A program made the translations under genes and the position numbers. From NCBI GenBank assembly GCA_022482925.1, contig JAKVOG010000003.1, positions 239,761 to 303,760 on the forward strand: a stretch of DNA of 64,000 nt, in the 5' to 3' direction. Source of the DNA: Selenomonas sp. (GTDB lineage Bacteria; Bacillota; Negativicutes; Selenomonadales; Selenomonadaceae). Below the pieces are notes generated by a model. That model was not told the origin of the DNA, searched no databases, and saw only the letters and a list, made by a program, of their open reading frames with translations. Positions 29,306-37,964 of the stretch are shown one piece after another. Numbering within the stretch: the first letter of the stretch is position 1; the number at the start of each line of letters is the position of its first letter.

Positions 29306-29331
29306 AAAGAGTGGGTGCAAACCCACTCTTT
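29306..29331 (+). promoter_or_regulatory. Leader hairpin upstream of rimP
   Basis: AAAGAGTGGGT (29306-29316), loop GCAA, ACCCACTCTTT (29321-29331): an 11-bp perfect stem with a GNRA loop in the 5' leader. Many Firmicutes carry a structured rimP leader; I cannot verify that this belongs to that Rfam family. Confidence 0.55.
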
Positions 29332-29373
29332 ACTCTTATGTATGGAATGCAATTTAAATAGGGAGGTGGATGT

Positions 29374-29829
29374 ATGGCAGCAAAGAATATTGAGGAGTCT
29401 GTAGAGGCTATGGCCCAGCAACTGCTGGAAGGTCAGGAAACGATTGAACTGGTTGATGTGGAATACGTCAAGGAGCATACGGACTGGTATCTGCGCGTCT
29501 ACATCGATAAAGAAGGCGGCATTGATATTGAAGATTGCCAGGAACTCAGTGAAAAGCTGGAGGCCGAGCTGGATGAGAAGAATACGATTCCAGACAGCTA
29601 TATCCTGGAGGTTTCGTCGCCGGGCATTGATCGTGTTCTGCGCAAACCACGAGATCTGGTTCGTGAGCAGGGCAAGAAGGTCGATGTGACTCTCTATGCA
29701 CCGCTTGATGGTAAAAAGACGCTTACAGGCGTCCTGACGGGCTTTGATGGCAAGGCTTTTACGCTGGATGAGTCCCTGACGATAGAGTTGGAGAAGGCGG
29801 CGCAGATCCGTCTGCATATTGATTTTTAA
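29374..29829 (+). CDS. rimP: Ribosome maturation factor RimP
   Basis: 151 residues. Needed for 30S subunit maturation. Contains IELVDVEYVKEHTDWYLRVYIDKEGGIDIEDCQELS and LEVSSPGIDRVLRKPRD, the two conserved RimP segments, then an SH3-like C-terminal domain. GGGAGG precedes ATG 29374. First gene of the rimP-nusA-rnpM-ylxQ-infB cluster. Confidence 0.95.
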   Translation: MAAKNIEESVEAMAQQLLEGQETIELVDVEYVKEHTDWYLRVYIDKEGGIDIEDCQELSEKLEAELDEKNTIPDSYILEVSSPGIDRVLRKPRDLVREQGKKVDVTLYAPLDGKKTLTGVLTGFDGKAFTLDESLTIELEKAAQIRLHIDF

Positions 29830-29864
29830 GGCTGTGGCCTTTATATAATGGGAGGATAAAGATT

Positions 29865-31007
29865 TTGGCAAGAAGAACAACGAAAGCGAAAGTAAAGGAC
29901 AATGGACCGGAGTTCCTGGACACATTGCGTGAGCTCAGCAAAGAGCGCGGCATTGATGAGGAGTTCCTGTTTGAGGCAATTGAGGCAGCGCTGATTTCCG
30001 CATATAAGCGTAATTTCGGTGCCGCTCAGAATGTCCGCGTAACGCTTTCCCGTGATACGGGCCACTATCATGTTTATGCGATCAAGACCGTTGTGGAAGA
30101 AGCCGAGGATGAGATTACAGAGATCTCGCTGGCTCAAGCCCGTACGATCAAGCCGGATTATGAGATCGGTGATGTCATTGAGATTGAAGTGACTCCGGCA
30201 AACTTCGGCCGTATCGCTGCCCAGACGGCAAAGCAGGTCGTTGTGCAGCGCATCCGTGAAGCAGAGCGTGGCATTATCTATGAAGAATATCAGAGCCGTG
30301 AAAGCGATATCCTGAACGGTCTGGTTCAGCGTGTCGAGAACCGCAACGTATTTATCGACCTTGGCAAGACTGAGGCGGTACTTACGCCAGCTGAGCAGAT
30401 TCCAACGGAGACTTATCAGCATGGTGACCGGATCAAAGCGTATATTGTTGAAGTCAAGAAGACAAACAAGGGACCGCAGATCGTGGTTTCCCGTACGCAT
30501 CCGGGTCTCCTGAAGCGCCTGTTTGAGCTGGAAGTTCCAGAGATTCAGGAAGGCATCGTGGAGATCAAGTCAGTAGCTCGTGAGCCGGGCAACCGTTCCA
30601 AGATTGCAGTCTGGTCCAAGGATGAGGATGTCGATCCGGTAGGCTCCTGTGTTGGTCATCGTGGCATGCGTGTACAGGCCATTGTTGATGAGCTGGGCAG
30701 TGAGAAGATCGATATCGTGAAGTGGAGCGAGGATCCGGCAAAGTTCATCGCGAATGCACTCAGCCCGGCAAAGGTTGTTTCGGTTGCAGTCAACGAGGGC
30801 GAGAAAGTATCCCGCGTGGTCGTTCCGGATTATCAGCTGTCGCTGGCTATCGGCAAGGAAGGGCAGAATGCCCGCCTCGCTGCCAAGCTTACGGGCTGGA
30901 AGATCGATATCAAGAGCGAGACGCAGGCTGCCAGCGAACAACTGGACGAGCACATGAGCGAGGTTGAGGTCGAGAGCGACGAGTCGTTTACGGCAGAGGG
31001 TGAGTAA
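29865..31007 (+). CDS. nusA: Transcription termination/antitermination factor NusA
   Basis: 380 residues from TTG 29865 (GGGAGG at 29850). N-terminal RNA-polymerase-binding domain, S1 domain (EGRGIIYEEYQSRESDILNGLVQRVENRNVFIDLG-type region), and two KH domains with DPVGSCVGHRGMRVQAIVDEL and LAIGKEGQNARLAAKLTGW. No C-terminal acidic repeats, as in most Firmicutes; a short acidic tail only. Confidence 0.96.
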   Translation: MARRTTKAKVKDNGPEFLDTLRELSKERGIDEEFLFEAIEAALISAYKRNFGAAQNVRVTLSRDTGHYHVYAIKTVVEEAEDEITEISLAQARTIKPDYEIGDVIEIEVTPANFGRIAAQTAKQVVVQRIREAERGIIYEEYQSRESDILNGLVQRVENRNVFIDLGKTEAVLTPAEQIPTETYQHGDRIKAYIVEVKKTNKGPQIVVSRTHPGLLKRLFELEVPEIQEGIVEIKSVAREPGNRSKIAVWSKDEDVDPVGSCVGHRGMRVQAIVDELGSEKIDIVKWSEDPAKFIANALSPAKVVSVAVNEGEKVSRVVVPDYQLSLAIGKEGQNARLAAKLTGWKIDIKSETQAASEQLDEHMSEVEVESDESFTAEGE

Positions 31008-31008
31008 G

Positions 31009-31293
31009 GTGAAAACCAGAAAGATTCCGCAGCGGATGTGCCTGGGATGTCAGGAAAGCCATCCCAAGAAGGAACTGATCCGTATCGTACGCAGCCCGGA
31101 AGGCGAGTTTTCCGTGGATACCACAGGGAAAAAAGCTGGCCGCGGTGCGTATATCTGTCCAAAACAGGCATGTTTCGAGGCTGCGCGCAAGAGCCGCGGC
31201 CTGGAACGGTCCTTTAAGAGTCCGATTGATGCCGCCGTTTACGATAGCCTGGCGCAGGAGCTTCAGACTATCACAGGTAAGGCTGAGGATTGA
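31009..31293 (+). CDS. rnpM: RNase P modulator RnpM (YlxR family)
   Basis: 94 residues if started at GTG 31009, just after the nusA stop; GTG 31000 is an in-frame alternative. IPQRMCLGCQESHPKKELIRIVR is the DUF448 signature with its CxxC, and GRGAYICPKQACFEAARK the second conserved block. YlxR proteins bind RNA; B. subtilis RnpM inhibits RNase P. Conserved position between nusA and ylxQ. Confidence 0.9.
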   Translation: MKTRKIPQRMCLGCQESHPKKELIRIVRSPEGEFSVDTTGKKAGRGAYICPKQACFEAARKSRGLERSFKSPIDAAVYDSLAQELQTITGKAED

Positions 31294-31296
31294 CGT

Positions 31297-31617
31297 ATGG
31301 CCGTTACGAATATACAGCGCATCACCAATCTTCTGAGCATGGCTCAGCGGGCACGCCGGATTGCATCTGGCGCATTTGCCGTGGAGCAGGCCATGAAGAA
31401 ACAACAGGCTGTGTTCCTGTTGATTGCCAGTGATGCCGCAGAAGAATCAAAGAAAACCTATATCGGGTTAGCAGATAAATATAAGGTTCCTTATGCAGAG
31501 GGGCTGGACCGGGAGACACTTGGTACCTGCCTGGGCAAAGAATATCGCGCAGCAGCAGTCTTGACTGATGCGGGATTTGCCAGCAAACTGCAACAGCTAA
31601 TGGAGGAACCGCTATGA
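31297..31617 (+). CDS. ylxQ: YlxQ, L7Ae-family RNA-binding protein
   Basis: 106 residues. [27 protein letters not shown] and [15 protein letters not shown] match the L7Ae/L30e fold, whose members bind kink-turn RNA. Standard place before infB. It is only four bases downstream of rnpM. Confidence 0.88.
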   Translation: MAVTNIQRITNLLSMAQRARRIASGAFAVEQAMKKQQAVFLLIASDAAEESKKTYIGLADKYKVPYAEGLDRETLGTCLGKEYRAAAVLTDAGFASKLQQLMEEPL

Positions 31618-31636
31618 ATTAATCGGGGGTGGATTA

Positions 31637-34161
31637 ATGTCCAAATACAGGGTTTATGAATTGGCCAAAGAATTCAATAAGGAAAGCAAAGATATTCTGG
31701 ATGTCCTGAAGAAGGAGAACTTCCAGGTAAAAAATAATTTCAGCAGTGTTGGCGATGAAGAGCGGAATGCATTGAAAAAGCATTTCGAGGGTGGCAAAGC
31801 AGCGGTTAAAGCACAGCCGGCTCCGGCAGCCCATGTGCAGGACAAGAAAGCACAGCCAACGGCTAAGCAGGCCAATCATAACAGCGAGAATCATCGCAGC
31901 AATAACAACAATAATAGCAGCACGAACCGTGGCAATAATGGCGGCCAGCATCATAATGCAGCAGCCCGTACGGAAAATGGCCCGGTAAGAGCTGGTAACA
32001 ATAATAATAGCAGCAACAGCAACAGCAATACGCACCGTCCGCATGACAACAATAACAGTAATCGCAGCGGCAGCACGAGCAATAGCAGCAATACCAATAC
32101 CAACACGAACACCAATAGCAACGGTGGCAACCGCAGCAACAATAACAATAACAATAACCGGAATAACGATCACCGCAATGGCGGCCGTTCAAATGAGCGG
32201 AATGGTCGTAATGACCGCAACAACCGCGGCAATTTCCGCAATGACCGCAACAATCGTCGCGTCCGCAACAACCGCCGTGGCAATCAGCCGCAGGCACCAA
32301 AGGTTGAGATTGCTCGTCCAAAGCATATCAAGGTACCAGAGAGCATCGCAGTAAAAGATCTGGCTTCCAAGATGAGCTACACGGCAGCAGATATCGTGAA
32401 GAAACTCTTCATGATGGGTGTCATGGCTACGATCAATCAGGAAATCGACTTTGATACGGCTGCACTTGTTGCGTCTGAGTTTGGCGTTACCTGTGAAGAG
32501 CTGCCGCCAGATGTCGATCCGACGGAGATCCCGGAGATTGTTGATGATCCGAAGAGCCTTAAACTGCGTCCGCCAGTCGTAACGGTCATGGGCCATGTTG
32601 ACCACGGCAAGACGTCACTGCTCGACTGCATCCGTAACACGCATGTACAGACGCACGAGGCTGGTGGTATCACGCAGCATATCGGTGCTTATCAGGTAAA
32701 CTGCAAGGGCAAGAAAATCGTATTCCTCGATACGCCGGGTCATGAGGCCTTTACGGCAATGCGTGCCCGCGGGGCGCAGATCACGGATATCGCGATCCTG
32801 GTCGTTGCTGCTGATGATGGTGTTATGCCGCAGACGATTGAGGCAATCAATCATGCCAAATCGGCTAAAGTACCTATCATCGTAGCAATCAATAAGATTG
32901 ATAAACCGGGTGCTAATCCGGAGCACGTGAAGCAGGAACTCATGGAGCATGGTTTGGTACCGGAAGAATACGGCGGAGATACCATCATGGTTCCGGTTTC
33001 GGCCAAGAAACAGCTTGGTATTGACGATCTGCTCGAAAATGTTCTGCTGCTGGCAGAGGTTGAGGAACTGAAAGCCAACCCGAATCGTGATGCCATTGGT
33101 GTAATCATCGAGGCCAAACTGGATAAGGGCCGCGGTACGGTAGCTACTGTCCTCGTACAGAACGGTACGCTGCGCATTGGTGATTCGGTAGTCTGCGGTA
33201 CAACCTACGGCAAAGTCCGTGCCATGGTTGACGATCGTGGCAACAACGTTAAAAAGCCGGTCCGTCGGTACCAGTTGAGATCCTGGGTCTCAATGATGTA
33301 CCAGCTGCCGGTGATGTGCTGGCTGTCCTCGAGGAGAAACAGGCTCGCTCGATTGCGGAAGCCCGTGTGGAACGTCAGCGTACGAACCTCATCAAGAGCA
33401 AGAAGGTTTCGCTTGATGACCTGTTCCAGCAGATTCAGGAAGGCGAGATCAAGGACCTCAACATCGTGGTCAAAGCGGATGTTCAGGGCTCGGTTGAAGC
33501 ACTCTGTGGTTCGCTGTTGAAGCTCAACAAGAACGATGAAGTCCGTGTCAGCATTGTCCATTCTGGTGTTGGTGCAGTCAATGAGACCGATGTTATGCTC
33601 GCTTCGGCAGCCAACGCAATCATCATTGCCTTCAATGTCCGTCCGGATGCGAATGCCAGCAAGGTAGCCGATACTGAGGATGTCGATATCCGTACGTACC
33701 GTGTCATCTATGATGCGCTGAACGATGTGAAGGATGCCATGAGCGGCATGCTGAAGCCGAAGTATAAGGAAGTCATTCAGGGCCGTGTCGAGATTCGTCA
33801 GGTCATGAAGTTCTCCAAGGCTTTGGTTGCAGGTTCCTATGTCCTCGACGGCAAGATCTTCAACAATTCCAAGATCCGTATCATTCGTGATAACATTGAA
33901 GTATTCGATGGCGAGATTGATTCGCTGCGCCGCTTCAAGGATGAGGTCAAGGAAGTTGCTGCCGGCTTCGAGTGCGGTATCTCCATTGTTGATTACCGTG
34001 ATTTCCGTGAAGGCGATATCATCGAGGCTTACACGATGGAAGAGATTGCTACGGATATCAATGAAGCCAACAAGGCTGCTGCCAAGAAGCGTGAAGACGC
34101 AGCAAATGCAGCCGCCAAAGCCGCCAAAGCTGCGAAAGCAGAGGAAGCAGAGGAAGAATAA
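31637..34161 (+). CDS. infB: Translation initiation factor IF-2 with Asn-rich linker (one frameshift)
   Basis: GTPase that places fMet-tRNA on the 30S subunit. IF2N domain ([19 protein letters not shown]), then a low-complexity linker (about residues 78-220) dominated by Asn with Ser, Gly, Arg, Thr and His. A second IF2N-like region ([21 protein letters not shown]) precedes the G domain with GHVDHGKT (about residue 319), DTPGHEAF and NKIDK. One G is missing near 33257: restoring it joins [18 protein letters not shown] to the C-terminal domains. About 842 residues. The C-terminal tail is Ala/Lys/Glu-rich. Confidence 0.95.
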
Positions 34162-34198
34162 TTAATACAGTAATTATGATAGAAGGAGGCGTGTGCCG

Positions 34199-34582
34199 AT
34201 GAGTCAGCTTCGGGTAGAAAAAGTACAGGAGCTCATGAAGCAGGAAATCAGCCAGATTATCCAGCGGGAACTCAAGGATCCGCGGATCGGTTTTGTAACC
34301 GTTACTTCGGTGGAATGTACAGGAGACCTTCGTGAAGCAAAGATCTACGTGAGCCTCATGGGCAGCGAACAGCAGGTTAAGGATAGCTGGGCCGGCCTCA
34401 ACCGGGGGCTCGGCTTTATCCACCGGGAAATCGGCAAGCGTATCCGCCTGCGGTTTACGCCAGAGCTTACGTTTGAGCTGGATAAGTCGCTAGATTACAG
34501 CGCGCATATCCAGGAACTTCTGCTGAAAATCAAGGCGGATGAAGCCGCCAGAGATTCGCAGCATCCAGACGAGGAGCAATAA
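34199..34582 (+). CDS. rbfA: Ribosome-binding factor A
   Basis: 127 residues from ATG 34199, nine bases after AGGAGG (GTG 34193 is too close). KH-like fold with QEISQIIQRELKDPRIGFVTVTSVE and AKIYVSLMG. Late 30S maturation factor acting on the 16S 5' helix. Confidence 0.94.
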   Translation: MSQLRVEKVQELMKQEISQIIQRELKDPRIGFVTVTSVECTGDLREAKIYVSLMGSEQQVKDSWAGLNRGLGFIHREIGKRIRLRFTPELTFELDKSLDYSAHIQELLLKIKADEAARDSQHPDEEQ

Positions 34583-34588
34583 AACAAT

Positions 34589-35539
34589 ATGAAAATTTCA
34601 TTGAGGGAAACTGCACAGACTCTCCGGTCTGCACAGAAGATCATCATCACAGCTCATGTGAACCCGGATGGCGATGCCATCGGTTCCTCGCTGGGTCTGA
34701 TGCATTTTCTGCGCGGTCTGGGCAAGGATGCGCAGGTTCTCATCGATGATGATATCCCGGCAACATTTTCTGTGTTGCCGGGATATGAGCTTATAGGGAA
34801 ACCTGAGGAAGGACAGAGCATCACAGCCGATCTGCTGGTCGCGCTGGATGTCAGTCTGGACCGGATAGGAAAGGCAGCCGATGTCGTCAAGGCATCGGTC
34901 CTGAATATCGATCATCATATTACCAACGATGATCAGGCCGAAAAGCTCTATCTCGATGGGAGCTGTGCAGCTACTGCAGAAATCATTTATCAGATCATCA
35001 AAGAAATGAAGGGCGATTTCACACAGGACACAGCAATGTGTCTGTTTACCGGGATTGCCACTGACTGCGGCTGGTTCCGTTATTCCAATACGACACCGGC
35101 TACGATGCGGGCGGCAGCCGATCTGCTGGCTTGTGGCGTAGAGCCGAATATCATTTCCGAAGCGCTGGAGCAGAAGCCTTATGCCCGGGTAAAGGGCCTG
35201 GCTGATGCAATGCAGCATATCGAGGTCTGGCATGACGGTCGGGCTGCTGGTGTATTCCTGGACCTGTCTACGATGGAAGCCCTGGAACATGCGGATGGCC
35301 TGATCGATATGGTCCGGATCATCGAAGGTGTGGACATTGCCGTAGTGCTGAAGGAAAAAGAGCCGGACATCTGCCGGGTCAGCATGCGCTCAAAAGGCAT
35401 CGATGTGACGAAAGTTGCGGTGAACTTCGGGGGTGGCGGCCACATCCGGGCAGCCGGTTGTGCCATCAAGCAGCCATTTGCCGAGGCAAAGGCCGCACTG
35501 GTGGCTGCTATTGATGCGGTTCTGGAGGAAACGCCTTGA
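34589..35539 (+). CDS. nrnA: Bifunctional oligoribonuclease / pAp phosphatase NrnA
   Basis: 316 residues, DHH-DHHA1 family. ITAHVNPDGDAIGSSLGL and VLNIDHHITNDD give the metal-binding Asp and DHH motifs; the C-terminal GGGGHIRAAGC is the DHHA1 substrate loop. Degrades nanoRNA and 3'-phosphoadenosine 5'-phosphate. Its stop overlaps the truB start. Confidence 0.94.
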   Translation: MKISLRETAQTLRSAQKIIITAHVNPDGDAIGSSLGLMHFLRGLGKDAQVLIDDDIPATFSVLPGYELIGKPEEGQSITADLLVALDVSLDRIGKAADVVKASVLNIDHHITNDDQAEKLYLDGSCAATAEIIYQIIKEMKGDFTQDTAMCLFTGIATDCGWFRYSNTTPATMRAAADLLACGVEPNIISEALEQKPYARVKGLADAMQHIEVWHDGRAAGVFLDLSTMEALEHADGLIDMVRIIEGVDIAVVLKEKEPDICRVSMRSKGIDVTKVAVNFGGGGHIRAAGCAIKQPFAEAKAALVAAIDAVLEETP

Positions 35540-36444
35540 GCGGGCAGACACCAGCCGGAGCTGGTGCTGCCGCTCAGGGAGGCTTCCTGAATATACTGAA
35601 ACCACCGGGGATGTCATCCCATGATGTCATCGGCTTTGTCCGGAGGATCCTGCATATCAAGCGGGTCGGGCATGCCGGGACACTGGATCCGGCTGCTGCG
35701 GGCGTGCTTCCGGTTGCGGTGGGACAGGCGGCAAGGCTGATCGAGTACCTGGAACTGGCCGATAAGACCTATCGGGCAGAGGTACGGTTTGGCATTGCCA
35801 CGGACAGTGGCGACGACACCGGCAAGATCCTGCAGTCAAAGCCGGATTTCACGATGCCATCCGTCGAGGAGATTCAGACCGTGCTGAAGCAGTTCACTGG
35901 CCGGATCACGCAGATTCCCCCGGCTCATTCGGCCATCAAGATTCATGGACAGCGGGCCTGTGATCTGCTCCGTCAGGGGCAGAAGGTAGAGATGCCCAGC
36001 CGGGAGATTACGATCCATCGACTGGAGCTCCTGGTGCGCCGCACGGATACGCTTCTGATCGACACGGATTGTTCCAAGGGGACGTATATCCGTAGCCTTT
36101 GTGCGGATATCGGTGAAGCGCTGGGCATTCCTGCGACGATGGCATTTCTTGTCCGTCGTCGTGTGGGCGACTTTCAGCTAGGCAATGCCTTGACACTGGA
36201 AGAGCTGCAGGCACAGGGGGCATCCGCTTTACTGGATCCATCAGAATTCCTGAGTCATCTGGAATCCTATGCCCTCAATCCATTGCGTGAGAAAGCATTC
36301 CGTAATGGATTGGGCACAGGGGAACGGGAGAATATCCCTCAAAGCGACGTATTGCGCGTTTATGCTGATGGCGTTTTCCTCGGCATTGGCCGATACGACC
36401 GGGAGAATCAGGAAATCATTCCCGTGAAAGTATTGGGAAATTGA
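35536..36444 (+). CDS. truB: tRNA pseudouridine(55) synthase TruB
   Basis: 302 residues from TTG 35536, which overlaps the nrnA stop (TTGAG). The core starts GFLNILKPPGMSSHDVIGFVRRIL; the catalytic Asp is in GHAGTLDPAAAGVLPVAVG. SKGTYIRSLCADIGEALG and a C-terminal PUA-like domain follow. Makes the T-loop pseudouridine. Confidence 0.95.
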   Translation: MSGQTPAGAGAAAQGGFLNILKPPGMSSHDVIGFVRRILHIKRVGHAGTLDPAAAGVLPVAVGQAARLIEYLELADKTYRAEVRFGIATDSGDDTGKILQSKPDFTMPSVEEIQTVLKQFTGRITQIPPAHSAIKIHGQRACDLLRQGQKVEMPSREITIHRLELLVRRTDTLLIDTDCSKGTYIRSLCADIGEALGIPATMAFLVRRRVGDFQLGNALTLEELQAQGASALLDPSEFLSHLESYALNPLREKAFRNGLGTGERENIPQSDVLRVYADGVFLGIGRYDRENQEIIPVKVLGN

Positions 36445-36462
36445 ATCAGGAGTGTTCAGCAA

Positions 36463-37383
36463 ATGAAAGTCTATACAAAGCTTACTGACCTCACAAAAAG
36501 CTATCGGGATATTGTCGTTGCTTTGGGCATGTTCGATGGCGTTCATATCGGTCATCAGAGTATTATCCGGCGGGCGGTGGAGCTGGCCCGGGAGATCAAA
36601 GGTACCGCAATGGTGTTCACATTCAGCAATCATCCGTTGTCTGTGGTAGCACCGCAGGCGCTGCCACCACAGATCGGCAATAACCTGCTGCGAGAGACGC
36701 GGCTGCAGAAGCTGGGGGTGGATGTCCTGATGTCGGTTCCGTTTACCAGAGCCTTTGCCGGGAACAGCCCGGAGGAGTTCCTACAGCTGCTGCAGCAGGA
36801 GTTTGCTCCGCGTTATGTTGTCACAGGCCCCAATTATACGTTCGGGGCTAAAGGCAAGGGCAACCAGCGGCTGCTGCTGAGGGCTGGCCGGGATTATGGG
36901 TTCCGTACCGAAATCTGTCCGGCAGTTCTCAAAGAAGGCCGTCCTGTGAGCAGTACGCGTATCCGTTCTCTGCTGGATCAGGGAAACCTGCTGGAGGCAA
37001 ATGACTTCCTCGGCTATGAATTTACGGTCATCGACCGTGTGATTCATGGCGATCAGCGGGGCAGGACACTGGGCTTCCCAACGGCGAATCTGGCGATACC
37101 GGATGAGCGCGTCATGCTGCCCAATGGTGTCTATGCCGCCCGTGTCATTTATGAAGGAAAGCACTATGACGGATTGGCCAATATCGGCAATAATCCTACC
37201 TTTGAAGGCTGTAACCACCGGTTGGAAGTCAATATCCAGGATTTCAGTCAGGATATCTATGACAAGGTACTGGAAGTCCGCTTCCTGGCCAGGCTGCGCG
37301 ACGAAGTGAAATTCGACGGTGTGGAGCAGCTGGTCCGGCAGATGCGAAAAGATAAGGAGAAAGCCCGATCTTATTGGGGCTGA
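36463..37383 (+). CDS. ribF: Bifunctional riboflavin kinase / FAD synthetase
   Basis: 306 residues. FAD synthetase domain with ALGMFDGVHIGHQSII (HxGH-type nucleotidyl transferase motif) and SSTRIRSLLDQG, then the riboflavin kinase domain with GRTLGFPTANL and NGVYAARV. Makes FMN and FAD. Adjacent to truB as in many bacteria. Confidence 0.95.
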   Translation: MKVYTKLTDLTKSYRDIVVALGMFDGVHIGHQSIIRRAVELAREIKGTAMVFTFSNHPLSVVAPQALPPQIGNNLLRETRLQKLGVDVLMSVPFTRAFAGNSPEEFLQLLQQEFAPRYVVTGPNYTFGAKGKGNQRLLLRAGRDYGFRTEICPAVLKEGRPVSSTRIRSLLDQGNLLEANDFLGYEFTVIDRVIHGDQRGRTLGFPTANLAIPDERVMLPNGVYAARVIYEGKHYDGLANIGNNPTFEGCNHRLEVNIQDFSQDIYDKVLEVRFLARLRDEVKFDGVEQLVRQMRKDKEKARSYWG

Positions 37384-37395
37384 TCCCGCATCTGG

Positions 37396-37426
37396 CTGCA
37401 AAAATCTGTTTACAGCCAGATGGTCT
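37396..37426 (+). terminator. Stem-loop after ribF overlapping the rpsO -35
   Basis: CATCTGGCTG and CAGCCAGATG form a 10-bp stem, followed by a weak T run (GTCTTTAT). The rpsO -35 hexamer lies inside the hairpin, so terminator and promoter share bases. Confidence 0.5.
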
Positions 37427-37438
37427 TTATGCTATACT
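37409..37438 (+). promoter_or_regulatory. Promoter of rpsO
   Basis: TTTACA (37409-37414), 18-base spacer, TATACT (37433-37438); start near 37445, leaving a 100-base leader. Confidence 0.7.
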
Positions 37439-37444
37439 AACAAA

Positions 37445-37535
37445 GGTGTCTCAGACATCATCAAGAGATCCTCAGCTCAGCTGGCGAAGTACTCCGACGC
37501 TCCCTTAGCTGATGGACAGATTAAACAACAGGAGG
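37445..37535 (+). promoter_or_regulatory. Candidate S15 autoregulatory leader
   Basis: Within the 100-base rpsO leader, CATCA (37456-37460) can pair with TGATG (37510-37514), and TCAGCT occurs twice (37472-37477, 37477-37482), either copy able to pair with AGCTGA (37507-37512). Mutually exclusive pairing just before AGGAGG fits a feedback leader, which S15 genes commonly have; the specific S15 motif is not proven. Confidence 0.4.
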
Positions 37536-37544
37536 AATTTTCAC

Positions 37545-37820
37545 ATGTTAACTCAGGAAGCAAAACAGGAAATCATGAAGAAGTACGCCGTTCACGAAGG
37601 TGACACGGGGTCCCCAGAGGTACAGATCGCTGTTCTGACGGCTCGTATTGAGTATCTGACGAATCATCTGAAGGAGCACAAGAAGGATCATCATTCCCGT
37701 CGTGGCCTGCTGAAGATGGTTGGTCATCGTCGTCGTCTGCTCAGCTACCTTTACAAATCGGACATCGAGCGTTATCGTTCTATCATTGCTAAGCTCGGCA
37801 TCCGCGCTACGATTGGCTAA
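37545..37820 (+). CDS. rpsO: 30S ribosomal protein S15
   Basis: 91 residues from ATG 37545 (AGGAGG eight bases upstream). [24 protein letters not shown] and [22 protein letters not shown] are S15 hallmarks that contact 16S h20-h22. Usual neighbour of pnp. Confidence 0.98.
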   Translation: MLTQEAKQEIMKKYAVHEGDTGSPEVQIAVLTARIEYLTNHLKEHKKDHHSRRGLLKMVGHRRRLLSYLYKSDIERYRSIIAKLGIRATIG

Positions 37821-37840
37821 TCGAACGAATTCTGATTTCT

Positions 37841-37869
37841 AAAAAGCGGGATTATTTCCCGCTTTTTTT
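37841..37869 (+). terminator. Terminator after rpsO
   Basis: AAAAAGCGGGA, TTAT, TTCCCGCTTTTTTT: strong intrinsic terminator. Confidence 0.9.
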
Positions 37870-37964
37870 ATGTAAAATCGTTTCAAGTCTAAAGGATTCT
37901 GCCGAGTTATGTCGAAAACAGATAAGGTATGCTGAACAGACTTGAACTTTAGGAGGAAAACTAT

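Noticed and set aside
31863..32321. Cys/Tyr/Gly-rich minus-strand frame opposite the infB linker
   Set aside because: It is the mirror of the Asn-rich low-complexity codons of IF-2, not a metallothionein-like gene.
37470..37515. tRNA-like AGCTCAGCTGG (D-arm-like) in the rpsO leader
   Set aside because: No anticodon arm, T-arm or acceptor stem can be built around it.
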